Assembly (NCBI RefSeq): GCF_013403875.1
Contig: NZ_JACBNX010000009.1
Location: forward strand, 168,113-232,112
Direction: 5' to 3'
Source of the DNA: Burkholderia guangdongensis
GTDB taxonomy: Bacteria > Pseudomonadota > Gammaproteobacteria > Burkholderiales > Burkholderiaceae
Length of the DNA: 64,000 nucleotides
The translations under genes and the position numbers were made by a program. A model generated the notes under the pieces. It saw only the letters and a program-made list of their open reading frames with translations. It ran no database searches and was not told the DNA's origin. Of this stretch, positions 29,301-38,170 are shown one piece after another (the stretch's first letter is position 1; each line of letters begins with the position of its first letter).

Positions 29301-31832
29301 CGACGGTTCATCCCCGCGTCCGCGGGAACACGACACGACGCTTCGATACGTTGCTCCATAGAGCGGTTCATCCCCGCGTCCGCGGGGAACACTCGTGCCG
29401 CCGTACGACACATCGACGGAACAGCGGTTCATCCCCGCGTCCGCGGGGAACACGCACCACTCGACGGCCTGCAGCGCTCTGGCGGCGGTTCATCCCCGCG
29501 TCCGCGGGGAACACCTGATAACGGGCAAAGAAGGTGCCGATCTGCGCGGTTCATCCCCGCGTCCGCGGGGAACACTCCATTTCATCGAAGCCGCCGCCGC
29601 TCGTCGGCGGTTCATCCCCGCGTCCGCGGGGAACACGGTGCAAGGCAACTACGGCACCTACCTGGTGAAGGTTCATCCCCGCGTCCGCGGGGAACACTGC
29701 TGGACGTGATAGCGATAGTTCGCGCATGACGGTTCATCCCCGCGTCCGCGGGGAACACAGTATCTGGACGCTGTGAAACGGCGTTTGGACCGGTTCATCC
29801 CCGCGTCCGCGGGGAACACCAACGATGTGGACCGGGCCGCCCGCGTTCTGACGGTTCATCCCCGCGTCCGCGGGGAACACGGCAGATAACTAGGTGGCCG
29901 CGCTCATATAGCCGGTTCATCCCCGCGTCCGCGGGGAACACGCCCTCGCCGACACGAATCATTTGAAGAAAGGCGGTTCATCCCCGCGTCCGCGGGGAAC
30001 ACTTCAGCACGTTGTCCCAGATCACGATCCCGTTCGGTTCATCCCCGCGTCCGCGGGGAACACCTGCCCTTGCGCGACAAGCCCCGCTTGCGTGGCGGTT
30101 CATCCCCGCGTCCGCGGGGAACACTTCTTATCGCTCGGCTCATACGTGAGTGAACTCGGTTCATCCCCGCGTCCGCGGGGAACACGACATCGTCTTCTCG
30201 ATCGACGCATTTGCTGGCGGTTCATCCCCGCGTCCGCGGGGAACACGTTGATGACCGTAATCCGCTGGATCGATGCCTTGGTTCATCCCCGCGTCCGCGG
30301 GGAACACCTCTAGCCTCGAAAGATCACCAATTCGGCAACCGGTTCATCCCCGCGTCCGCGGGGAACACCTGCACCATCTTGCCGGCGTCGAACCCCTGCC
30401 CGGTTCATCCCCGCGTCCGCTGGGAACACGTGAGGTTGCCGCCGTGCGCGAAGTGCACGCGCGGTTCATCCCCGCGTCCGCGGGGAACACGGCCGGCAAA
30501 GAGAACACCGAACTGTTTCCGACGGTTCATCCCCGCGTCCGCGGGGAACACGGTGTGCAAGGTGACTGGGGCGCCGTCTATCGCGGTTCATCCCCGCGTC
30601 CGCGGGGAACACGTCAGCGCCATCTGGATCGATGCCGGCGTGCCCGGTTCATCCCCGCGTCCGCGGGGAACACTTCAGCAAGTCGGATATCACGGCGCTG
30701 CGCGGCGGTTCATCCCCGCGTCCGCGGGGAACACGCGCCGACAAGGCGCTACATCTGGCCCGGAACCGGTTCATCCCCGCGTCCGCGGGGAACACGGTAT
30801 ATGGCGATACTGGCTGGTCGATTTTCGCGGTTCATCCCCGCGTCCGCGGGGAACACTTCTGGAGCGCGAGCCGGCGCATAACCACCAGCGGTTCATCCCC
30901 GCGTCCGCGGGGAACACCAGCAGATCCTGCCGGCGCTCGAGTACTGTGACGGTTCATCCCCGCGTCCGCGGGGAACACGACCCCGGCAGGCTCGCCCATT
31001 CCGGATTGCACGGTTCATCCCCGCGTCCGCGGGGAACACTCGAGACGGTCCAGCCCGAGCCGTCGAGATTGCGGTTCATCCCCGCGTCCGCGGGGAACAC
31101 TGCTCATTGCCTTCCCTCTCCGGGTCGTAGATCGGTTCATCCCCGCGTCCGCGGGGAACACCAGATCCAGCAGGAAGAGGAACGGAAGAAGCGCGGTTCA
31201 TCCCCGCGTCCGCGGGGAACACCACCCGCTTGGCACACTGCTCAATATCCAAGTCGGTTCATCCCCGCGTCCGCGGGGAACACCTCGGGTTTCAGGATGC
31301 CGAGCTCAGCCAGATCGGTTCATCCCCGCGTCCGCGGGGAACACCGGCTATCTCGGCCTGAAATACGCACTCATCTCGGTTCATCCCCGCGTCCGCGGGG
31401 AACACAACGGCACGGCCGACCCGGCGATTTCGCGGTTCGGTTCATCCCCGCGTCCGCGGGGAACACCTCTGTGACGAGTGCGCGATTCGCCTCGAGGACG
31501 GTTCATCCCCGCGTCCGCGGGGAACACAAGTCCGGCACGCCCGCCGGATTGAACGTACGCGGTTCATCCCCGCGTCCGCGGGGAACACCAGGCCGCCACT
31601 GGCGGGCGCGGCTTCCATCCCGGTTCATCCCCGCGTCCGCGGGGAACACATCGTGCGCGCCGTCAACGAAAATCGCGCGCACGGTTCATCCCCGCGTCCG
31701 CGGGGAACACTCCGGAAGGTTGTGCCGGCGCCTGTTTGGTCGCGGTTCATCCCCGCGTCCGCGGGGAACACTCGCGGTTCCATGCGCGGAAGTCGCCGAG
31801 AAACGGTTCATCCCCGCGTCCGCGGGGAACAC
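26315..31832 (-). CRISPR. Type I-E CRISPR array, 91 repeats and 90 spacers
   Basis: 29-bp repeats every 61 bp, with 32-bp spacers. Read on the minus strand each repeat is GTGTTCCCCGCGGACG followed by CGGGGATGAACCG, an I-E hairpin repeat with 5' handle ATGAACCG. Positions are regular except one 28-bp repeat (29304, one G lost). The leader is on the right, next to cas2, so 31804 is the newest end. The two oldest repeats (26315 and 26376) are degenerate. Single-base variants occur at 26925 (A) and 30401 (T), and the leader-distal terminal base differs at 29669 and 30279. One spacer is present twice (26710-26741 and 28235-28266). Confidence 0.98.
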
Positions 31833-31926
31833 ACCAATGGCAAACAATTGATTTTTCGAAGCAAAAACCCCGTCCGAAAATCTACCGATTTTTAAAGAAC
31901 GAAACCAGCCCCCATAACGTCCGGCG
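31833..31926 (-). promoter_or_regulatory. CRISPR leader with IHF site
   Basis: 94 bp, AT-rich, between cas2 and the newest repeat. On the minus strand AATCAATTGTTTG (31841-31853) is a perfect match to the IHF consensus WATCAANNNNTTR, starting 8 bp from the repeat. In E. coli I-E, IHF bends the leader so that Cas1-Cas2 integrates at the first repeat; the spacing here is comparable. The array promoter must also lie here, but no single -35/-10 pair stands out. Confidence 0.85.
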
Positions 31927-33123
<1,197 letters not shown>

Positions 33124-33127
<4 letters not shown>

Positions 33128-33828
33128 GGCAGGCGCTTGACCAACAGCAAGCCGCAACCGAAGCCCAGCGCATGCCCCAGGCTGGAGTGCGGCGCGGCGG
33201 CGGGCTGGCCCAGCAGTGCTCGCGCCAGCTTTTCACCATCGCCCACCCTGGCCATGCCTTGATAATCGACGGACGAAAACCGCAGCTGGCGCCCCTTGCT
33301 GCGCAGCGTGTGCTGAAGATAAGCGTTCACCTGCACTTCGTCGGTGTCGATTTCCAGCCCCCAGGCGTCGGCCCGGCGGGTCAGCCACGCCAGCGCGGCG
33401 CGCGTCATCTCGGTATGAATGTCACCGGGTGATAACCCCTTGGCCTTCGCCTCGGTCTTGGCTGCCATCAGCACATCGTGGCGCCGGCTGCTTTGGCCCT
33501 TCTCTCGAACTTTGGCCACCACCGGATTGGCACGCAGGCTGAAATGCACCCACTCGCCGGCTTCCAGCTTGGGCTGGTAGAGCTTGCTTTCCACCTTCAC
33601 CGCCGAGTGCCAGGCCTGCGGCTGCCGCTGCGACAACAGGTGGTACAGCAGATGGCCTTTGGCCCCGGTTTCGCTGCGAAACAGGAAATCGCGCTTGGCA
33701 TCCGGCGCGCCGGGAAAGAGTTTCCACATCAGCGCGTGGTCGCGGTAGACAGCGCCGGCGGTCATCAGCGCCGACTCGTCCGCCACCACGTCGGATGGCA
33801 CGGTGACGCGCGACAGGTAATGGCTCAT
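33124..33828 (-). CDS. cas6e: Cas6e (CasE), crRNA-processing endonuclease
   Basis: 234 residues. It cleaves at the base of the repeat hairpin and stays bound to the crRNA 3' end. MSHYLSRVTVP is the typical start. His31 (YRDHALMWKLFP) lies where the catalytic His is expected. The C-terminal Gly-rich loop GHALGFGCGLLL is intact. It overlaps cas5 by 4 nt and cas1 by 4 nt. Confidence 0.95.
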
Positions 33829-34553
33829 TGCACGCCCCCCGCCAAGTACACGAGCTCGCGCCTCGGCTCGAACTGCCAGCGGCGGCGCGACAGCGGCTGG
33901 TCGTGCCGTGTCAGTTGCAAGGTGGGCTCCATACCGGGGGAGGCCATCGCTTCGTCCCAAAAATAGCGGGCCTGCTGGTCCCGACGAATGACGCCGCAAC
34001 CGGGCAACAGCGGCTCGCCGTCGCGACTGTCCAGCGCCTGCTTCAGCGTGTCGAAGCCGGCGATGCACGGGTCCAGCGGCAGCGCCAACGGACAGGACTT
34101 ACGCCCCAGAGAGAGCACGAACACCGGCGCCTGCAGCGCCGCCAGCAGCGTAGACAAGCTATGCCGCGCATCCGGCGCAGCCTCCAGCGCCACCACGCTG
34201 AGGCTGTCGCTGCGGTATTCGCGACTGGTGAGGATGGTGTTGAGTTTCCCCGTGTCGCGCACTTCCTGGCGGCGGGTGCGATAAACGACTTTCTTCGATT
34301 CGCCCGGCCACTGCACGGTGTGGTAGTCGCGCAGCGGCATGCCGGCAGCGATCAGCTTGATGCCAAAGCGATAACCACGGCTCAGCGCCTCCTGGCCAGC
34401 GTCGTCATCACGGCGCACGCCAAGTGCCGCCCCCATCAAGCCCAGCAACGCGGAACGCGACGGATGGTCGGCGCTGGCGCGCTGCTCGCCCACCGCCAGC
34501 TCGCCCCAACTGGCCATCGGGCCGTATAGCCGGAAAACCATGTACTCGCGCAT
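33825..34553 (-). CDS. cas5: Cas5e (CasD)
   Basis: 242 residues. It caps the crRNA 5' handle in Cascade. The family N terminus YMVFRLYGPMASWGELAVGE and the following RPSADHPSRSALLGL-type region are clear. The start at 34553 (MREYMVF) removes about 29 unrelated codons. It is 5 nt after cas7 and overlaps cas6e. Confidence 0.95.
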   Translation of the reverse strand: MREYMVFRLYGPMASWGELAVGEQRASADHPSRSALLGLMGAALGVRRDDDAGQEALSRGYRFGIKLIAAGMPLRDYHTVQWPGESKKVVYRTRRQEVRDTGKLNTILTSREYRSDSLSVVALEAAPDARHSLSTLLAALQAPVFVLSLGRKSCPLALPLDPCIAGFDTLKQALDSRDGEPLLPGCGVIRRDQQARYFWDEAMASPGMEPTLQLTRHDQPLSRRRWQFEPRRELVYLAGGVQ

Positions 34554-34558
34554 TTGCC

Positions 34559-35611
34559 CTACTCCGCGACAAAGGCCAGCAGCGCCTGAAGACTGCCCTC
34601 GCCCGTCAACACGTTGAATTCGTTGCGGCTGTCGGCGCAATCACCGTAGACCTTGTCCATGTTGTCGCGCACCGAGGTCAGTGCTTCGATGCCGGCAGTG
34701 GCGTAATTCGATCCCGTCACGGGAGCGAGAAAGGCCAGCGACAGGCCACGTGGTTGGCGATCGCCGCGCTCGGCCAGCGCGTAATGCGCATAGCCGACAC
34801 TGCCGTAGCTGTTCTGCTTGCCGCTCGGGCCGACCGTCAGCGCGGCCTCGACCAAGGCAGGGATCGCGCGCTTCAGCAGCGCTTCGTCCCCAAGCAGGTT
34901 TTTCAGCAGCAGTTCGCGGTCGATGCAGATGTACTGGTAGAACACGGCGGCAGCGAAGGCGCTTTCGCCAATGTGAGCAGCACCGGGATCCTGCTTGTTC
35001 AGATCATCCACGGCGGTGAAGTAATCATCCTCCATCGCTGTGGCATGGATGCCCAACGCGTGAGCCACCTGCACCGCGGCTTCCACATTGTGTTCGGTCT
35101 TGCTGGCCAGCATGCGACCGAACATGGCGATGTCCGCGGCCTGCTGCTTGTGCAACAGGGGAGTTAGCTCTTCTTTCTCGGGCGCGCGTTTTTCGGTGAT
35201 CAGCTTGGCCACCAGCGCATCCAGCGAAGCCTTCTCTTCGGCCGAGATATGCACCAGTTGTTCGATCTCATAAGGCTTGTCCTTCTTCAGTGCACCGTAG
35301 ACCTTGGCAATTTCGTTGGCGCTGTCGCCCGCCAGCTTGTCGGCAAAGCCGGCGGCTTTCAGCTTTTCATACACCTCCACGCCCAGTTGCTTGGTGCGGG
35401 TACCGAGGTGGCCCTGGCTCTCACCCACCCTGCTGGACAGTTGCCGTTCGAACAGTTCGGACGTGCGCCATGCGCGCTTCAGGCTTTGCGACGACACCCG
35501 CAGGCGCTCCACGCCCCCCATCATCGCGGTTTTGGGGCGGCCCAGATCGTCGCGGTTCAGATTGGACGGCGGGTAGGAAATCAGGGAATGCAACTGGATA
35601 AAACGGCTCAC
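34559..35611 (-). CDS. cas7: Cas7e (CasC), Cascade backbone
   Basis: 350 residues. It is the repeated backbone subunit that covers the spacer RNA. FIQLHSLISYPPSNLNRDDLG, then RPKTAMMGGVERLRVSSQS, then LKRAWRTSELF are the conserved Cas7e start. The GTG start at 35611 is preceded by a TTGGAG ribosome-binding site. An upstream extension to 35752 is Arg-rich antisense sequence over cse2. Confidence 0.95.
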   Translation of the reverse strand: MSRFIQLHSLISYPPSNLNRDDLGRPKTAMMGGVERLRVSSQSLKRAWRTSELFERQLSSRVGESQGHLGTRTKQLGVEVYEKLKAAGFADKLAGDSANEIAKVYGALKKDKPYEIEQLVHISAEEKASLDALVAKLITEKRAPEKEELTPLLHKQQAADIAMFGRMLASKTEHNVEAAVQVAHALGIHATAMEDDYFTAVDDLNKQDPGAAHIGESAFAAAVFYQYICIDRELLLKNLLGDEALLKRAIPALVEAALTVGPSGKQNSYGSVGYAHYALAERGDRQPRGLSLAFLAPVTGSNYATAGIEALTSVRDNMDKVYGDCADSRNEFNVLTGEGSLQALLAFVAE

Positions 35612-35631
35612 GTCTTGTCTCCAAATCGAAA

Positions 35632-36219
35632 TCAGGCGGGTTCTTGATCGGCGTCGCGCAACGCGGCGTGGTAATAGTCCGAGGCCCAGCGCAGCTTCAA
35701 CCGCTGATCGGGCGGCAGAGCCGGGTCCGGCCGGCGGAATTCGCGGACCCACTGCAGTAGATCGGCCGCCAGCAGGCCAACGTCCACCTCGCCGTCCAGC
35801 AGATCCACCGCGCGACGGGCCTGGCGGAAAAAGCTGTCTTCGTCGCGGCAGGTCTGCAACTGGCGGAAACGCAGCTCGCTCATCGCCACACGACCGGACG
35901 CGTTCTTGTGGCCCAGGCTGTAGGCAAACTTCTTGTTCGGCACGTGCCGGGCATGGACCACCACGCCAACGGCCAAAGCCAGCTCATCGGGCTTCGATTG
36001 CAGTTGCTGCCGCTCCAGCTCCTGCCGCAGCCGGTGGAAGGCAGACTGCAGCAGTACGTCTTCCGGCGCGCGACAGCGCCGCAACTGGGCCCGATCCGCC
36101 CGTTGCAGCATGGCAAACGGCCCTCGGCGCTCCTCATCGGTCGGGTCCATCGCCAAGCGCCACTGCACCACCGTCCTGGCCAGCGCGGCGCGCCCGGCCT
36201 CATCGAGAAACGGCTTCAT
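35632..36219 (-). CDS. cse2: Cse2 (CasB), Cascade small subunit
   Basis: 195 residues. The all-helical Cse2 family includes RRGPFAMLQRADRAQLRRC (split) and RFRQLQTCRDEDSFFRQARRAV. It forms the inner dimer that stabilises the R-loop. The start at 36219 has GGGAGAG upstream and overlaps the cas8e end by 20 nt. Confidence 0.93.
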   Translation of the reverse strand: MKPFLDEAGRAALARTVVQWRLAMDPTDEERRGPFAMLQRADRAQLRRCRAPEDVLLQSAFHRLRQELERQQLQSKPDELALAVGVVVHARHVPNKKFAYSLGHKNASGRVAMSELRFRQLQTCRDEDSFFRQARRAVDLLDGEVDVGLLAADLLQWVREFRRPDPALPPDQRLKLRWASDYYHAALRDADQEPA

Positions 36220-37783
36220 CGCTCTCCCTCTGGTATTGGGCGATCCGTTCGCCCATCGTCTTGTGCGGCTTGGCACGCCACAAACCGCGCTGCAAATCGG
36301 CCCGGGCGCCTACCACCTCGGCCATGTCCATTTCCTCTATCGGCGCGCACAGCACCCAGTAATCGAACAGTTCCAGCACGAGCCGACGCAACGGCGTCAG
36401 CCACGCGGCGAACGCTTGCGCCTGAGCGGCGTCGTCCAGTTGCGGCGATTTGGCCAATTGTTCTATCGCCCGATAGAACAGCGCCTCGCTACGCTGCCAA
36501 AAGCTTTGCTCGACCGCCGGCTCCTTCTTGTCCATCCGGCGGGCCTTCTTGACCTGATCGCCCAGCATCAACGCACTCTGCCTGGAAACCTCGAGCAGTT
36601 CCTGCGCGGCACGGACGAAATGGCGCTCGTCGGCACTTTCCAGCCGGAACAACGGCAGCGTGGCGTCGCGCCAGGCCTCGGCCTTCATGTTGTCCATCTG
36701 GTAACCGAAGCACCACAGCCGAGCGTCGCCGCGCAATTCCAGCGTGTCGGCTTTGCCGCCCTTGCGGTTGAAATCCCGGACTGCCCGCGCGACATGTTCG
36801 GTGTCGCTCTCGCCCAAGGTCAGGCTCAACCAATGGCGGTAGCCGCCAGCCGCGCGCGCGCCCTTCGCCGGAATGGGCGGCTTGGTCAGATCCTTGGCAT
36901 CGAACAGGTAAGGCGTGAGCGGATGCTGCCAGGGGCCGGTGTAATTGGTGCCGTAGTTACGGGTGCGGTACTGGCGGTACAGCGTGTCGTGCTTCTGTCC
37001 GCAGACCCCGCACACGCCGGCAACCACGTCATCGGAATCCAGCCGGATGCGGCGCGGCGTGCTCCAGTAGGCTTGCGTGGGGTGAACATCTTCCGGCCGG
37101 GTTTCCACGCCGCTCTTGTCGCTCACGCGAGTGGCGGCCAACCACGGCAGTTTGTCCGACAGCGGCCTGTCGCCGCGCCAGGCTTCGTCCTCGCCAGCCA
37201 GCGGCAGCACGTTCAGCCATAGCTTGTGCCATAGCGACGCGTCGGCTTCCTTGGGCAGCACCAGCGTGGTCAAAGGCCCGCCACCGCGCAATGAAGTGCG
37301 ATGGCCGACGCCACCGCTGGGCGCATTGATCTGCAGCGTGAACAAGGCCTGCGCCGTGCAGCCGGCGCATAAGCCCTGCCAGTCGGTCAGCTTGTTGAAG
37401 AACAGGTTGGAATCGGAGCCGGTGTCGATCAATAGCTCGGCCGTGCTTTTGGCGTTGCCGTCGTCCAGCGGGTCGAGGTCCTGCATGAAGGCCGTGTCGC
37501 CCAGCAACGCGAACGCCGGCAGCAAGGGCCTGAACCACGCCTCCAACTGGGCGGCTTCCGGTGGCTGCCGCCAAAGCGTCAGCCAGTCATTCTGATTGAC
37601 CGGCGCCGCCGTCGTTTGCAGCAGCCCAATCAGCAACTGGTACAACGCGCCGCGAAAATCCGCCCGCGGCGACAGGATGTCCATCACATCCGGGTCCGCC
37701 ACGTCGTAGACGCTGCCCGGCTTCTCGCTGCCGTCACGCCGTTGCAAGCGTAACCACGCTGCATCCGAATCCAGAAGATTCAT
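36200..37783 (-). CDS. cas8e: Cas8e (Cse1/CasA), PAM-recognising large subunit
   Basis: 527 residues. It reads the PAM and recruits Cas3. MNLLDSDAAWLRL, YQLLIGLLQTTAAPVN and SNLFFNKLTDWQGLC follow the Cse1 pattern. Two CxxC pairs (Cys139/142 and Cys258/261) would bind zinc. The ATG at 37783 was chosen; a GTG one codon upstream is equally possible. First gene of the operon, with about 200 nt of leader before it containing no clear gene. Confidence 0.95.
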   Translation of the reverse strand: MNLLDSDAAWLRLQRRDGSEKPGSVYDVADPDVMDILSPRADFRGALYQLLIGLLQTTAAPVNQNDWLTLWRQPPEAAQLEAWFRPLLPAFALLGDTAFMQDLDPLDDGNAKSTAELLIDTGSDSNLFFNKLTDWQGLCAGCTAQALFTLQINAPSGGVGHRTSLRGGGPLTTLVLPKEADASLWHKLWLNVLPLAGEDEAWRGDRPLSDKLPWLAATRVSDKSGVETRPEDVHPTQAYWSTPRRIRLDSDDVVAGVCGVCGQKHDTLYRQYRTRNYGTNYTGPWQHPLTPYLFDAKDLTKPPIPAKGARAAGGYRHWLSLTLGESDTEHVARAVRDFNRKGGKADTLELRGDARLWCFGYQMDNMKAEAWRDATLPLFRLESADERHFVRAAQELLEVSRQSALMLGDQVKKARRMDKKEPAVEQSFWQRSEALFYRAIEQLAKSPQLDDAAQAQAFAAWLTPLRRLVLELFDYWVLCAPIEEMDMAEVVGARADLQRGLWRAKPHKTMGERIAQYQRESDEAVSR

Positions 37784-37986
37784 CACGCTCAGCCCTTAAA
37801 GTTCACATCTATTTGAGAGGTGCTAACCCGCTTGACCCTCAGCGCCACAATCCAGACAGCTACAACCAGGCCCGTGATGCTCTCTTGCAGAGAGCTTTGG
37901 TGGACGAGATCAAGCAACCATGTAGGGAGGGCTGCGAGGAAGGTTGCATGCACGGCAAACGCTCCAAATTTTACTGGGATTGCCAG

Positions 37987-38014
37987 ACTCTAACACCAAA
38001 CAATAAGCTGTAAA
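37987..38014 (-). promoter_or_regulatory. Predicted cas operon promoter
   Basis: On the minus strand TTTACA (38009-38014) and TAGAGT (37987-37992) are 16 bp apart, giving a start near 37980 and a leader of about 197 nt to cas8e. An alternative -35, TTGTCA at about 38044-38049, has only a weak -10 partner near 38020. Both options put the CreR target inside the promoter. Confidence 0.55.
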
Positions 38015-38028
38015 TGGCTATCAAAATT
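38005..38028 (+). promoter_or_regulatory. Protospacer-like target of the CreR-type RNA
   Basis: AAG (38005-38007), the preferred I-E PAM, is followed by CTGTAAAtGGCTATCAAAA plus two bases. It matches the pseudo-spacer at 38099-38119 in 18 of 21 positions (mismatches at 8, 20 and 21). The predicted -35 box TTTACA of the cas operon lies inside it on the other strand. Confidence 0.8.
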
Positions 38029-38069
38029 TAGAAAAATTAAGTATGACAATTTCGTCTGATAGCATGCGA

Positions 38070-38148
38070 ATGTTCCTCAATTCGTTGGGGATGAACCGCT
38101 GTAAAGGGCTATCAAAAGGTTGTTCCCCACGTCAGTGGGGATTGCCCC
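38070..38148 (+). ncRNA. CreR-like Cas-regulating RNA (mini-CRISPR: pseudo-repeat, 21-nt pseudo-spacer, pseudo-repeat)
   Basis: Pseudo-repeat 1 (38070-38098) keeps the perfect 5' handle ATGAACCG and a 7-bp stem TCCTCAA/TTGGGGA closed by a TTCG tetraloop. Pseudo-repeat 2 (38120-38148) keeps TCCCCAC/GTGGGGA with a 4-nt loop, a paired substitution relative to the array's TCCCCGC/GCGGGGA. Both therefore keep structure while primary sequence has drifted, which indicates selection for Cas6e recognition. The 21-nt pseudo-spacer between them targets the cas promoter. They face + while the main array is read on the minus strand. Its own promoter is not clear (TATGAC at 38042-38047 is one candidate). 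Confidence 0.8.
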
Positions 38149-38170
38149 CAAAGCGGCCCCAGCGGCCGGC

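Noticed and set aside
26315..31895. Long overlapping frames through the CRISPR array encoding RFIPASAGNT / VHPRVRGEH / GSSPRPRGT repeats
   Set aside because: They are translations of the 29-bp repeats in three frames, broken only by chance stops in spacers. The 61-bp period and invariant repeats identify a CRISPR array, not a repeat protein.
37813..38013. 66-codon plus-strand frame in the cas3-cas8e gap
   Set aside because: It starts at TTG without a ribosome-binding site, has no recognisable product and overlaps the cas operon leader and the CreR target. A CreTA-like toxin RNA was considered, but nothing supports one.
38070..38148. Reading the two orphan repeats as a tiny second CRISPR array
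   Set aside because: Spacing is 50 bp, not 61, there is no leader, orientation is opposite to the main array, and the spacer matches the cas promoter. A regulatory RNA explains all of these better.
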